Part shown: piece after piece, positions 1-10,394 of the stretch
Layout: each line of letters begins with the position of its first letter
Numbering within the stretch: the first letter of the stretch is position 1
Assembly (NCBI GenBank): GCA_021787565.1
Contig: JAJYLT010000022.1
Location: 1-60,196 of the forward strand
From: Acidobacteriota bacterium
GTDB taxonomy: Bacteria; Acidobacteriota; UBA4820; DSQY01
Direction of reading: 5' to 3'
Length of the DNA: 60,196 nt
Translations under genes and position numbers: made by a program
Notes under the pieces: model-generated
Database searches by the model: none
Told to the model about the DNA's origin: nothing
Seen by the model: only the letters and a program-made list of their open reading frames with translations

Positions 1-3000
1 CCGTGGGGCAGGGCTATGTCGTCGCTTCCACGATGTACGAAGACTGGGGCTATGCTAACGGGCAGTCCACGGCCGACGGACGCTCCATCCTCGCCAACAT
101 CCTCGCCTGGGCCAAGAGTCCGAACCAGAGCATTCCTGTCACAAATCTGTCGGCGTCAGGCGACGCCTCCCACATCGGGGTTACTCTGCATGTCCGCAAC
201 CTCTCCGGCACGGCAGCAGATCAGGTGGAAGTGTTCGTGATGACGCCGGACCGGCAGGCCGTGGCGGCGCGAGCCAGCCTGTTCGTTTCGGTTCCAGCCC
301 ACTCGGAAGCCGACGTGCCGGTCACGCTGGACCTCTCGTCCTACTTCGGACAGAGCGCGCCTCAGCACGGCATCTTCCATGCCGACTACCGGCTGCTTTC
401 GCAGGCGGGGGCGCCTGCGCCACAGGAGGAGGAGATCCAGCCCCAAGGGGAGACGGACACGGGGAGATTCGTCGTCGAAAAGCCGGATACGGCCCGGCAG
501 GGGCTTTCGGATACGGTTTTCTCGGTCTGGACCGATACCGACGTGGCCGGGAATGCGACGGGGGTGGTCCACTGTCACCTGGAAGACCACACGGGGACGG
601 CGAGGACTATTCACCTCTGGGAGGCCCATAACCACGACTACGGCACGCTAATTCAGACTATCATCGTGCCGGCCAACGGAGTCTGGGACCTGGACCTCGC
701 CCAGGATCTCTCGATCGCCGGAACCTATCACTACTTCATCCTGGATGCCAACTACGGCCTGCCTTCGTGGGCGGTGCTCGGGGGAACATGGTGCAAGCTA
801 TGGGGTTGCGACCCTTGGTACGTGGCGGGTATGGGCACCTTGTACCTACTTGGCAATCAGGACGGCGGGATCGTGCAAGTCGGATCCATCACTGGCTTGC
901 AGCAGACACCATACGAGCCTAGCGACACGGTTTCCGGAAGCATGCCCCTGACCAATCCCAGGAGCGCAGCGGCGGACTTCACTGTCACCTTCTCCCTGGT
1001 GGCCGGAGGGCAGACCGCAACGCAGTCGCAGGCGGTCCACTTGGAGGCCGGGGCATCCCAGGCGGTGCCTTTCTCGCTTGCTCTGCCGGGCCCGATTGCG
1101 TACTTTACGAGCGCCACCGTCGGCGCTAGCGTTTGGCTGGGATCGAGCCTGACGGGCGGGACTTCCGCGACCGTCCCCGTGGATGGATGGTTGCCCGACT
1201 TGGCCATGACGGCCCAGTGGCCGCAGCCCTTCACGCCCACGGCGACGATTCCCCTTCACATCGTAAACAGCGCCGGAGCCCATGTGGCAACGAGCGCGGG
1301 AACGACGCTGAGCACCATGCTGTGGGATGTCTCCTCGCCGCGCTCGTGGCTGATTGTGGAGGGGCGGTCTGTGGATTTGCCCAGCCTGGCTCCGGGTGAG
1401 GAAGGAGACATCACGGTGCAGTGGGCGAACTGGCAACCCGCGGTGGGCAAGACCTACCGGATGGATTTCATCCTTTTCACCGCTGGCATCCGGCTGGGCC
1501 CCGCCCTCTCGAAAATCTTCACCGTCTCCGCTCCCACCGCGCAAGTGGCGAGCAGGGTCCAACTCGGCGCCTCGATAGCGATACTCAACGGGCGGGTCCA
1601 AAACGGGGGTGACCTCGCCTGGGAAGGGCAGGTCGCATGGAGCTGTCCGGTTTTAGGGAACATCAGCTCCCAGGCCGTCACGGCCATCGCGGGGGGTGCG
1701 ACCTCGGTCACCACGTCGGTGCCGCTTCCGGCGGGGTTGGCGCCCGGGAGCTATCCGCTCTCCATGACCTTTACCGCTCCAGGGCTCACCAACCCGGCGG
1801 CAGGAAGCGGTACCTTGGACATTCTCACGCCTGCCGTCCTCCTGAGCTGGCCCGAGAATCCTCCGGTCTTCCAGCATGACCAGAACACCACGCTTCCGCT
1901 GACGATCGGGGTAAGCGATGTCGCAATGCCTCTTTCGTGCACCTTCGACGCGACCATGAGCTGGACGGGGGGCTCGGCCGCGGTGGCTTCGGGCGAGGCG
2001 GTCACGCTGGACCCGGCGCAGGCGGCGGCCGTGACGCTGACGCTGCCGACGAGGCAGATGCCGGCGCCGGGGCCCTTCACGGTGCAGGTGACCCTGCACG
2101 TCCCGCAGGGCAACGTCGAGAAGAACTGGAGCGCCTCGTACAACCTCAAAGGGCCCGCCTACTCGGGCGGCTTCTCCAACCTCACCGTGGCGCCGGGAGA
2201 TACCCTGACGGGCGAGGTCCAGAACGTGGGCACCTTCGAAGGAAACGCGCAGGTGGCCTGGAGTCTCGCCGATGCGCAGGGGACGATCATCGGCCATGAC
2301 AACCAAACCTGGCCGGTGGCCGCGGGCGGATCGGCGTCCCTGAACGAGACCCTGCCGTCGACGGTCTTGCCCGGGAGCTACACGAGCACCCTGATCGTGA
2401 CCGATCCCGCCGCCGGCCAGCCAACCATTCTCGGGCAGAATCTGGTCGTGACGGGAACCCTGCCCGTGCTGACGCTCTCCACGGACCGCAGCCTGTACGG
2501 CACCTCTGATCCGGTGGCGCTGAACCTGCACGTGGAGGATCCCGCGCAGGCGCTGGACGGCTCCTGGGCGCACCTGGAGGTCCAGCACTACCTGGGTCTG
2601 GCCGGGCAAGGCGGCGGAGTAGCTGGACCGCCTTCGGCCTCGTGGGCCGCGCCGGACCTTGACGGTTCGGGCAACTGTGTGGTCAACCCCAGCGAGTGGT
2701 TCGTGGATCCCTCCACCGGCCGGGGCGGCTACGCGCGGGACGTGAGGGGAGAGCTCGCGCCCGGCGAGATACCCTCCATCGCCGCCGACATCAACGGGGA
2801 CGGCAAGGCGGAGCTCATCGGCACGAACGGGTCCGACGTGAGTATCAGCTCGCAGGGCAACCTGAGTGCCGGAGCGTTGAGGCGTTTCGCTGCCGGGGTT
2901 CATCACCTCAGGGGACCGGGCGGCGCGAGCCGGACCCGGTCGAGGACGGAAGGTGTCTTCCAAAGCTGGCTCACCATTCCCGCGAGCACCTGGAGCCAAC

Positions 3001-6000
3001 CGGGGGACTCGTGGACCTCCATCTTCCTTCTGGGGCTCCGGGAGGACGGCCTGGGCAGTGGGAACCCCTTGTGCCTGGGATTGGCCGACGGCTCCACCCA
3101 GAAGGCGGCGGTTCTGATGGCCCGCTGGGACGGCACCGTTCTTTGGAGACAGGACCTTGCGGCGCCCTTTGTCGTCAATACCGTCGCGGGGCCGGTTTTT
3201 GCCGACCTCAACGGGGATGGGACGGGCGACGTCTTGTTCAAGGTCAACGATACGCTCTATGCGCTGAACGGGGCCACGGGTGAGACTCTCTGGACCTATG
3301 CCTGCCCGCAGTACTCCGGGCCGGTCTTCCGCGTCGGCCATGCCGCGGGGGCCGTGCGCATCTGGGTGGCCAGCTCTCCCTCGTCGGGCAAGACCCTCGC
3401 CCTGCTCGACGCCTCGGGCCAGACGCTCTACCAGACGGTGCCTGACGGGGGCCTGCAACCTTCGACACTGGTCGTCGGTGACGTGGACGGCGATGGGAAT
3501 GACGAGGCCGTGCTCTGCCAGGCCTGGAACGGAGCTTCTCCGCCCCTGGAGGTCTTTCACGTGGATGGGCCGACGCCCACCCCGACGAGCCTGGTTCCGC
3601 AATCGCCCGTGGATCTCTACGACATCAACGGCGACGGAAAGGCAGAGGCCATTTTCGTGATGACGAGCAACAACCCGGACCGGTCGAGAACGCAGGCAGC
3701 CGTTGCCGCGAACCTCACCACGGGAGAGCTGGTATGGTCATCGCCTCTGCCCGACGTCCCTGCTGACCACTCCTTTAATGCCGTACCCATATTGTACCGG
3801 ACCCCAGAAGGTCAGGCCAAGCTTGTGATGGGCGAAGACAGTGAAATGATGGGGGTCCGGGAGAGCTATCAGCCGATCCGCACCGCCTATCTCATCGATG
3901 CCGCCACGGGAACCCTCGAACAGAGCGTGGCGGGGATGGGACGCCTCTATACCCTCGTCGCGGGGGACTTCGACGGAGACGGCGTGAGCGAGCTCTACAC
4001 CGACGGGATCCTGCTCGACAACGGCTGCATGGCCCCCGACGGCACGAGCGGACCGTGCGAGGAGTGGGAGACGGTCTGGCAGGGGGATGCCCCCATTTCT
4101 GAGAATGGCCAAACCTCGCTGGATCTCTCTCCAAGGGTCGCCCCGATGAGGATTCCGGGAAGCTATCGGGCGGTGGCCACGGTGTCGACCAACACCGGCC
4201 AGTCCATCGAGGCCCAGCCGGCCGGCTTCTCGGTGGTCAATACGAATCTCGGCTTGACGCTGGCCCCCGCGGCCGACACGACGATCCGGACCGATGAGTC
4301 CCTGAGCGGGACGGCCGGGCTCGGAAACGAAGGCACCGCCACGGAGAGCTCGATCACCGTGACCCTCCTCGTGGACGGGCAGGTCGCTTCGACGTGGCAG
4401 ATGCCCTCTCTGGATCCCGGCGCGGAGCAGGACTTCCCCTTCTCGCTCGCCCCGGCGCCCGCCGGCAAGCACACGCTGGAGGTCCAGGCGACGGAGAATG
4501 GGACCGTGGTCGCCTCTCTGCGTTCCGGTTATGTCTCGGCCTCACCGCAAGTGGCGGTCACGCTGGATGCGCCGGCGTCCCACACGGAGGCGCCCTTCAC
4601 CGTCACGGCCACCGTGGCCAACACGGGCCTCGTGCCGGTCCAGGCCGTCGTTGCCCTCTCCGATGATCCCGGCCACCCCGTGGACCTGACCCTCCAGCCC
4701 CAGGCCTCCAGCCCGGTGAGCTTCACCCGGCAGAGCACCGAAGCCTACGCGGCGCAGCTCACGGTCTCTGGCGACGTCCAGCAGACGCTCTCCATCGCGG
4801 TCCCGTACGCGTACCAGCTCGCCCTGAGCGTGCCCGACATCGGCCCGCAACAGGTGGGTACGATCTCAGTCCCGGTACACGTCACCCAAAGCGGAGGCTC
4901 GCCCTATTCCGGCTCCCTCACTGCCACGGTGACCCAAGCCGGTGTGGTGTCCACCTCGACCTGGCCCTTCCAGGTGGCGGCGGGAGGAGCCACCGACGTC
5001 ACGCTGCCCCTGTCGATCCTCACCCCGGGCGCGGCGAGCCTGCACCTCGCGGCCTCGCTAAACGGCGCTACCGCCGACGCGAGCCTTGTTCTCTACCAGG
5101 GGGGCGTCGGCACCCTCGCCATCACGCTCCCGCCGACCCTCGGCGAAGGGGCGGCCTCCATCCCCTTCTCGGTTCAGAACGGCTTGGCCACGCAGGGCAG
5201 CTTCGACGTGCAGCTCCTCTGGAACGGCGGAGGGGGCGCCCAGCAGGTGGCCGAGGCCAGCCTCTCCGTGGCCGGATCGGGCAGCGGGGGCGGTCTGCTT
5301 GTCCCCACGCTCCCGGCCGGCACCGGCACGCTGCAGGCGCTGCTCAACGGGGTGGTGGCGGCTTCGCAGTCCGTCACCGTGGTGCCCATGGTTCAAGCCT
5401 CTTTGACCCTGACGCCCGTCCAGCCGGCGGACGGCCCGCCCACGGTGAGCGCCGTGGTCGCGAACACCGGCTACGGGCCGCTGGATGCCACGCTCGCCGT
5501 GCGGTCCGACACGGCTTCCGCCTCCTCCATCCACGTGGACGCCGGAGGCCAGACGTCCCAGACCATCGCCGTGAACGCCGACGGCTTCGGGGGGACGGAA
5601 GCTCCCGTCAGCGCCACTCTCTATCTGCCGGACGGGACCACGATCACCCGCACCGTGACCCTCACGCTCCAACCGGCCCAGCTCACGGTCGCCCCCCCGG
5701 CGGCTCCCGTGGTTCTGATCCCCGGCCAGGCATCGAGCCTGCCCTTCACCATCGCCAACGCGGGAGACCTGTCGGCCCAGCTCCTGTTCTCGGTGGACTT
5801 CCCGGACGGGGAGCAGGAGCACTTCGAGCAGACCGCAGAGGTGCCGGGACACGGCTCCACCCCGGTCGCGGTGGCCATTCCCCTCTCGGGGGACGTCCCG
5901 AACGGCTCGGCGAACGCGCACTACGTGGTCCGGCGCACCGGCGGCGCCCAGCCCGTGCTGGCCGAGGGAGACCTGCCGGTGACCATTCAGGGCCCGACGG

Positions 6001-8822
6001 TGTCGGTCTCCGCGTCTCTCGACGGCGTGGCGTACGCCGTGGGAGCGACGGCCAGTGCGAACGTGGCCTTCTCCCTGACCCCGCCCGACGCGGCACCGGA
6101 GACGGTGACCGTGCGGGTGATCGGCGGCTCGTTCGAGGATGAGCGGCTGGTTGCGGTCTCCGGCAACCAGAGCGAGACCTTCGCCATCCCCATCGCGGCG
6201 GACACCGACGGCGTATCGGTGGAGGTGGTCCAGCCCGGTGGGCGCTCGCTCTACATCAACCGTTTCCGCGTCTACCCGCTGGCGGGCGGCTTCACCATCC
6301 ACCCCGACAAGAGCGCCTACCAGGCCGGCGAGACCGTGACCGTATCGGCCAATCTGCCCTCCGCCGGCTCGATTCACCTGAACTTCATGAGCCAGGAGGT
6401 GACGCTGCAGGGCAGCGGAACCCTCAGCCAGGCCTTCACCCTTCCCGCCGACACGGCGGAGGACAGCTACAGCGTGGCCTACGACTACACGCCCACGGAC
6501 ACGACCGTCTCCCCTGCCTCCGGCGGCATGCCCGTGGACGTGCACGGTATCCTCGTGACGGGGGGCGAATCGCACCTGGACAAGAGCACCTACGCGAACG
6601 GCGAAAGCCTGAGCGGCCAGATCGTCCTCTATACCAACCAAGCCCTGACGGGGACGCTCAAATTCTGGATCGTGGAACCCGACGGCAGCTACGGGTACGC
6701 GGGCGATCAGGCGGTCACGCTGGCGGCGGGCTCGACGCCGGGCCGCTTCCCCTTCACGCTGCCCTTCGCCACGACCCAGAGCGGCACGCACCGCCTGGCC
6801 TACTCGCTGGTGGGGAGCTCAGGCAGCTCGACCGTGGGCGGCTCGCTTCCCTTCCAGGTCGGCACGGGTGTGCTGTTGAGCGTCGCCACGAGCCAGTACG
6901 CCTATCCGCAGGGGACTGAAACGGCCTCGCTACAGCTTCGCACCGCCGGGTCAGGTGCCGCCAATGTGTCGGTCGCGCTCGACGGCAATCCGGCCGCGCA
7001 GACCGGCCTCGCGCTGAACGGCGTCCAGACCTCGACGCTGAGCCTCGGCTCGGTGAGCCCGGGCGAGCACGCCGTGACGGCCACGCTCACCGATAGCGCG
7101 GGTCTCGTCTCGGTCGCCCGGTGCCGCTTTCTCTATGGATCGGTTCTGCCCGACCTCACGGGCTCGGTGAGCGCCGCCTGCCGCACGGCCAACGTGCTTC
7201 CCGTCTTCCTCGTGGTCACGAACGGCGGGGCCGGTCCGGCCGGGGCCAGCACCGCCGCGCTCTACGACGGGGACCCACAGGCGGGCGGGGTGCTGATTTC
7301 CGCCGTCCCCGTGCCAGTGCTGTCCGCCGGGGCTGAGTTCACCTTCGAATACGACTGGGACGTGACGGGCCGGGACGGCGCCCACGAGATCTACCTCGTG
7401 GCGGACTCCCAAGGGGCGGTGAAAGAGTGGGACGAGACCAACAACACCGCCCACGCCTCGATAACTGTGGGGCCGGAGGTGGCCGTCGAGGTGACTCCGC
7501 CCGACCAGACCTGCTCGGCGCAGCCCATCGTGCCATCGGCACAGACCACCCCCGCGGGGACGCAGGTCACCGTGACCCTGGACGGGGCTCCCTACGCCTG
7601 GGGCACGCCCATCGCGGACGAAGGCGACCACACGCTGACAGTCACCGCCCCCAACGGCTGCGGCGATGCGAGCACGACCCTCATGGTTCATTACACGATC
7701 GACCTCACCCCTCCAGTGGTGCAGATCAGCGGCGTGGCGGACGGAGGAAGCTACACCGTCCCGGTCCAGCCGGCCTTCCAGGCGACCGATCTCCACCTGG
7801 CCCAGACCACCGCCTTGCTCAACGGGGCAGCCCTTGTCAGCGGCACGACCCTTACGAATCCAGGAGACTACACGCTGGTGGTGACGGCTACGGACTGCGC
7901 GGGCAACACGGGCGAAGCCACGGCCCACTTCACGGTGAGCGGGAGCTCCACGCCGACGCTTCCGCCCTTTTTGTCCCAGGTAGCCTGGTTCGGCTGCGAT
8001 GGCCTGAACGTGAACGGGACGGTGAAGCTCTACGGCGTACCGTCCGTGGGTGGCTCGCCGGGCTTCGGCGGTCATGTGGCCTCCAACGGCTCCATCACGG
8101 TCAGCGGCTCCAACCTGATCGACGGAAACGCCACGCCCGGTCCGGGACAGAGCGTGAGGATAACGGGCCAGAGCGGACAGGTGCTGGGCTCGACCGATCC
8201 CGCCAGCGCGGCCATCCCGTGCGACGAGCAGCGGGCGGCCGACTGGCTGGCCTACGCCACGGACCACAACGACAACACCCAGATCCCGGCTCAGTATCTG
8301 GATGGAAACGGCAACTTCAAGCTGAACGGAAACAAGACCTGTACCCTGCCCGGGGGCACCTATCTGGTGAGCTCCTTTACCGTCAACGGGACCGGGTCGC
8401 TGGTGGCCGCGGGCGGCGTGACCTTCGTCATCACCGGATCGGTCACCATCAACGGCTCCTGCAAGGTCAACGACGGTGGGAGGCCGGAGAGCCTCGTGCT
8501 GATCTCCACGTCGGCGCAGGGCGTGATGCTGAACGGGAACGCCAGGGTCAACCTCCAGCTCTTCGCTCCGCTGGCGCCCGTGAGCGTCAACGGAAACCTT
8601 GCGGGTTACGGCAACCTCTGGGGCAAGACCCTGCTGGGCAACGGCGGAGTGGTGTGGAACCGCGTGCAGTCCGGGGAAGGCCTGTCCTCCGAGACCGCCC
8701 AATCGGCTACCCTACAGGACAAACAAGCGCCGGCCAGCTCGCGGGAACAGGCGATGGGTGGAGTCCTGCACCGAGGAGGAGAGAAGATGCCCACTGCGCG
8801 AAGGCACGGCGAGGAGCGCTGA
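1..8822 (+). CDS. Giant secreted repeat protein, 5'-truncated
   Basis: The frame is open from the left edge for about 2,940 codons, so the true start and any signal peptide lie outside the window. Most of the protein is a chain of Ser/Thr/Gly/Ala-rich beta-sandwich-like repeats (CARDB/Ig-like). Between residues about 920 and 1330 there are at least five FG-GAP/VCBS-type calcium loops (DINGDGKAE, DLNGDGTGD, DVDGDGNDE, DFDGDGVSE), as in integrin-like beta-propellers. A clear CARDB-like domain lies near 2380-2490, ending in DETNNTAHA. A bacterial Ig-like domain follows (about 2570-2645). The last part (about 2655-2890) is Gly/Asn-rich with many NGN and NGS turns and resembles the beta-helical DUF7305-type domain. 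I see no LPXTG, PEP-CTERM or type IX sorting tail. Likely a cell-surface or secreted adhesion/matrix protein; substrate unknown. Confidence 0.85.
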   Translation, partial: VGQGYVVASTMYEDWGYANGQSTADGRSILANILAWAKSPNQSIPVTNLSASGDASHIGVTLHVRNLSGTAADQVEVFVMTPDRQAVAARASLFVSVPAHSEADVPVTLDLSSYFGQSAPQHGIFHADYRLLSQAGAPAPQEEEIQPQGETDTGRFVVEKPDTARQGLSDTVFSVWTDTDVAGNATGVVHCHLEDHTGTARTIHLWEAHNHDYGTLIQTIIVPANGVWDLDLAQDLSIAGTYHYFILDANYGLPSWAVLGGTWCKLWGCDPWYVAGMGTLYLLGNQDGGIVQVGSITGLQQTPYEPSDTVSGSMPLTNPRSAAADFTVTFSLVAGGQTATQSQAVHLEAGASQAVPFSLALPGPIAYFTSATVGASVWLGSSLTGGTSATVPVDGWLPDLAMTAQWPQPFTPTATIPLHIVNSAGAHVATSAGTTLSTMLWDVSSPRSWLIVEGRSVDLPSLAPGEEGDITVQWANWQPAVGKTYRMDFILFTAGIRLGPALSKIFTVSAPTAQVASRVQLGASIAILNGRVQNGGDLAWEGQVAWSCPVLGNISSQAVTAIAGGATSVTTSVPLPAGLAPGSYPLSMTFTAPGLTNPAAGSGTLDILTPAVLLSWPENPPVFQHDQNTTLPLTIGVSDVAMPLSCTFDATMSWTGGSAAVASGEAVTLDPAQAAAVTLTLPTRQMPAPGPFTVQVTLHVPQGNVEKNWSASYNLKGPAYSGGFSNLTVAPGDTLTGEVQNVGTFEGNAQVAWSLADAQGTIIGHDNQTWPVAAGGSASLNETLPSTVLPGSYTSTLIVTDPAAGQPTILGQNLVVTGTLPVLTLSTDRSLYGTSDPVALNLHVEDPAQALDGSWAHLEVQHYLGLAGQGGGVAGPPSASWAAPDLDGSGNCVVNPSEWFVDPSTGRGGYARDVRGELAPGEIPSIAADINGDGKAELIGTNGSDVSISSQGNLSAGALRRFAAGVHHLRGPGGASRTRSRTEGVFQSWLTIPASTWSQPGDSWTSIFLLGLREDGLGSGNPLCLGLADGSTQKAAVLMARWDGTVLWRQDLAAPFVVNTVAGPVFADLNGDGTGDVLFKVNDTLYALNGATGETLWTYACPQYSGPVFRVGHAAGAVRIWVASSPSSGKTLALLDASGQTLYQTVPDGGLQPSTLVVGDVDGDGNDEAVLCQAWNGASPPLEVFHVDGPTPTPTSLVPQSPVDLYDINGDGKAEAIFVMTSNNPDRSRTQAAVAANLTTGELVWSSPLPDVPADHSFNAVPILYRTPEGQAKLVMGEDSEMMGVRESYQPIRTAYLIDAATGTLEQSVAGMGRLYTLVAGDFDGDGVSELYTDGILLDNGCMAPDGTSGPCEEWETVWQGDAPISENGQTSLDLSPRVAPMRIPGSYRAVATVSTNTGQSIEAQPAGFSVVNTNLGLTLAPAADTTIRTDESLSGTAGLGNEGTATESSITVTLLVDGQVASTWQMPSLDPGAEQDFPFSLAPAPAGKHTLEVQATENGTVVASLRSGYVSASPQVAVTLDAPASHTEAPFTVTATVANTGLVPVQAVVALSDDPGHPVDLTLQPQASSPVSFTRQSTEAYAAQLTVSGDVQQTLSIAVPYAYQLALSVPDIGPQQVGTISVPVHVTQSGGSPYSGSLTATVTQAGVVSTSTWPFQVAAGGATDVTLPLSILTPGAASLHLAASLNGATADASLVLYQGGVGTLAITLPPTLGEGAASIPFSVQNGLATQGSFDVQLLWNGGGGAQQVAEASLSVAGSGSGGGLLVPTLPAGTGTLQALLNGVVAASQSVTVVPMVQASLTLTPVQPADGPPTVSAVVANTGYGPLDATLAVRSDTASASSIHVDAGGQTSQTIAVNADGFGGTEAPVSATLYLPDGTTITRTVTLTLQPAQLTVAPPAAPVVLIPGQASSLPFTIANAGDLSAQLLFSVDFPDGEQEHFEQTAEVPGHGSTPVAVAIPLSGDVPNGSANAHYVVRRTGGAQPVLAEGDLPVTIQGPTVSVSASLDGVAYAVGATASANVAFSLTPPDAAPETVTVRVIGGSFEDERLVAVSGNQSETFAIPIAADTDGVSVEVVQPGGRSLYINRFRVYPLAGGFTIHPDKSAYQAGETVTVSANLPSAGSIHLNFMSQEVTLQGSGTLSQAFTLPADTAEDSYSVAYDYTPTDTTVSPASGGMPVDVHGILVTGGESHLDKSTYANGESLSGQIVLYTNQALTGTLKFWIVEPDGSYGYAGDQAVTLAAGSTPGRFPFTLPFATTQSGTHRLAYSLVGSSGSSTVGGSLPFQVGTGVLLSVATSQYAYPQGTETASLQLRTAGSGAANVSVALDGNPAAQTGLALNGVQTSTLSLGSVSPGEHAVTATLTDSAGLVSVARCRFLYGSVLPDLTGSVSAACRTANVLPVFLVVTNGGAGPAGASTAALYDGDPQAGGVLISAVPVPVLSAGAEFTFEYDWDVTGRDGAHEIYLVADSQGAVKEWDETNNTAHASITVGPEVAVEVTPPDQTCSAQPIVPSAQTTPAGTQVTVTLDGAPYAWGTPIADEGDHTLTVTAPNGCGDASTTLMVHYTIDLTPPVVQISGVADGGSYTVPVQPAFQATDLHLAQTTALLNGAALVSGTTLTNPGDYTLVVTATDCAGNTGEATAHFTVSGSSTPTLPPFLSQVAWFGCDGLNVNGTVKLYGVPSVGGSPGFGGHVASNGSITVSGSNLIDGNATPGPGQSVRITGQSGQVLGSTDPASAAIPCDEQRAADWLAYATDHNDNTQIPAQYLDGNGNFKLNGNKTCTLPGGTYLVSSFTVNGTGSLVAAGGVTFVITGSVTINGSCKVNDGGRPESLVLISTSAQGVMLNGNARVNLQLFAPLAPVSVNGNLAGYGNLWGKTLLGNGGVVWNRVQSGEGLSSETAQSATLQDKQAPASSREQAMGGVLHRGGEKMPTARRHGEER

Positions 8823-9125
8823 GCCACTCGTACGGAGTTTAGAGGAAGTCTGATCCAGCCGCGGAACTGCTCCACGCCTAGGGTGAAAGTGAGGAGCGGG
8901 TCCTTGTGCCGAAGGGCGACTTCCGCGGGGGGCAGCCCCGTGTTCCCCGGCGGCGGGGCCAAGGGTCCGCCGCGAGCGCCCGGCCGAGGCCCCCGCGGCG
9001 AGCGCCCGCCCGAATGGCGGGGGCAGCGGGAAGGGCTTACATTAGCTGACAAAGGCTGGAGAACGGTTCGGTCGGGCCGGGGTGCGCCGGCCCAATGGCG
9101 GGCCGCCGCACGGGAGGGGGAAAGC
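8823..9125. other. Intergenic region, very GC-rich
   Basis: About 300 bases between the giant protein and the HD-GYP gene. It contains runs of C and G able to form several hairpins, for example GGGCCGGGGTGCGCCGGCCC near 9074-9093. I see no convincing gene. The frame of the downstream gene stays open backwards to 8883, but that part has no ribosome binding site and is Arg/Gly/Pro-rich, so I do not count it as coding. Confidence 0.5.
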
Positions 9126-10361
9126 ATGGCATTGACCGTAGACCTGACGCAGGTCACCTTCGCCCTTTCGGACGCGCTGGACTTGGTGGGGGTGGACGTG
9201 ATCCAGCACGGCCGGCGCGTGGCCTACATCGCGGGAGAATGCGCCAAGTTCCTGGACTGGCCGAGGCGGGCCAGGGGGGAGCTGTTTCTCGCCTCCGTCC
9301 TGCACGATTGCGGCGTCTCCTCGACGGAGGTCCACGGGCGCCTGCTCGCCGAATTCGACGTGGAGAATCCGAGCGCTCATTGCGAGAGAGGATACGGCCT
9401 CCTGTCGGAGTTCGAGCCCTTCAGCGCCGTCGCCGGCATCGTGCGCTACCACCACACGCCCTGGGAGGAGACGGATCCGGCTTCGCGGACCGAGGAGGCG
9501 ATCCTGGCCGCGAACGCGATCTTCCTGGCCGACCGCGTGGACGTCTATCTTCGGGGCCGCTCGGCCGAAGAGCTTCTGCTCGCGCGCGAGGACATCGTGA
9601 GGACCATCGGGGAGCACTCGGGAACCCTGTTCGCTCCCGCCCTGGTTCAGGCCTTCCGGGAGGTCTCCCTGCGGGAGGCCTTCTGGCTCACCCTGGAGCC
9701 CCGCTACCTCGACCGCTACCTGGCCGGCGCCGCCTGGGCCTGCTGCACGGCCGAGCTCTCCCTCGATCAACTCGGCCGTCTGGCGGACATCTTCAGCCAG
9801 ATCGTGGATTACAAGAGCGCCTACACGGAGTCTCATTCGCGGGGCGTGGCGCGCGTCTCCCGGCTGCTGGGAGAGCTCGCGGCCCTGCCGGAGGAGACCT
9901 GCCTTCTCCTGGAGATCGCCGGGCTGCTGCACGACATGGGCAAGCTGCGCGTGCCGGACCGGATCCTGGGCAAGCCGGGGCGGCTCAACGAACAGGAGAT
10001 GGCGGCGATGGCGAGGCACCCCTTCGAGACCTACCAAATCTTGAGCAAGATCAAGGGGCTGGAGGAGCTGACGGAGTGGGCGTCCTTCCATCACGAGACC
10101 GTGGATGGCACGGGATACCCCTTCCGCCTGCCTCCCGAGCGCCTGTCGCTCCCCGCGCGCATCGTGGCCGTGGCCGACGTCGTGCAGGCCCTGGCCCAGG
10201 CGCGGCCCTACCGGCGAGCGCTCGTGTCCGATCGCGTGCTGACGGTGCTGCGCGAGATGGCCGAAGCCAGGAAGCTGGACGCGGGGGTCGTGGATCTCGT
10301 GTCGGAGAACATCGAGGCGTGCATGACCGCCGCCATGGGGCGAAGGGTCGCGAGGGCCTGA
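9126..10361 (+). CDS. HD-GYP domain phosphodiesterase
   Basis: A 411-residue protein with two HD-type halves. The N-terminal half has a degenerate HD domain (VLHDCG near residue 57 and RYHHTPWEE near 110). The C-terminal half is a full HD-GYP domain: HSRGV, the metal-binding LLHDMGKLRVPD, and the signature HHETVDGTGYPF. HD-GYP proteins hydrolyse cyclic di-GMP, usually to GMP, to control motility, biofilm and secretion. There is no receiver or membrane segment, so it is probably cytosolic and gets its signal through the N-terminal half. The ATG at 9126 is chosen because GGGAGGGGGAAAGC precedes it; the longer in-frame extension has no ribosome binding site. It ends 33 bases from a convergent gene. 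GYP is intact, so activity is likely. Confidence 0.87.
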   Translation: MALTVDLTQVTFALSDALDLVGVDVIQHGRRVAYIAGECAKFLDWPRRARGELFLASVLHDCGVSSTEVHGRLLAEFDVENPSAHCERGYGLLSEFEPFSAVAGIVRYHHTPWEETDPASRTEEAILAANAIFLADRVDVYLRGRSAEELLLAREDIVRTIGEHSGTLFAPALVQAFREVSLREAFWLTLEPRYLDRYLAGAAWACCTAELSLDQLGRLADIFSQIVDYKSAYTESHSRGVARVSRLLGELAALPEETCLLLEIAGLLHDMGKLRVPDRILGKPGRLNEQEMAAMARHPFETYQILSKIKGLEELTEWASFHHETVDGTGYPFRLPPERLSLPARIVAVADVVQALAQARPYRRALVSDRVLTVLREMAEARKLDAGVVDLVSENIEACMTAAMGRRVARA

Positions 10362-10394
10362 ACGCCAGAAAAGGTGGAACCGAGGAGCAGTCGT

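Noticed and set aside
1653-3602. A 649-codon open frame on the minus strand inside the giant gene
   Set aside because: It is the mirror of a GC-rich gene; its protein is Arg/Gly/Pro/His-rich without domains, and the plus-strand frame has clear FG-GAP and CARDB motifs. The same applies to other long antisense frames (for example 5058-6791, 29936-32131, 46422-48251).
8883-9125. N-terminal extension of the HD-GYP protein
   Set aside because: In frame but Arg/Gly/Pro-rich, without a ribosome site, while the ATG at 9126 has a strong one.
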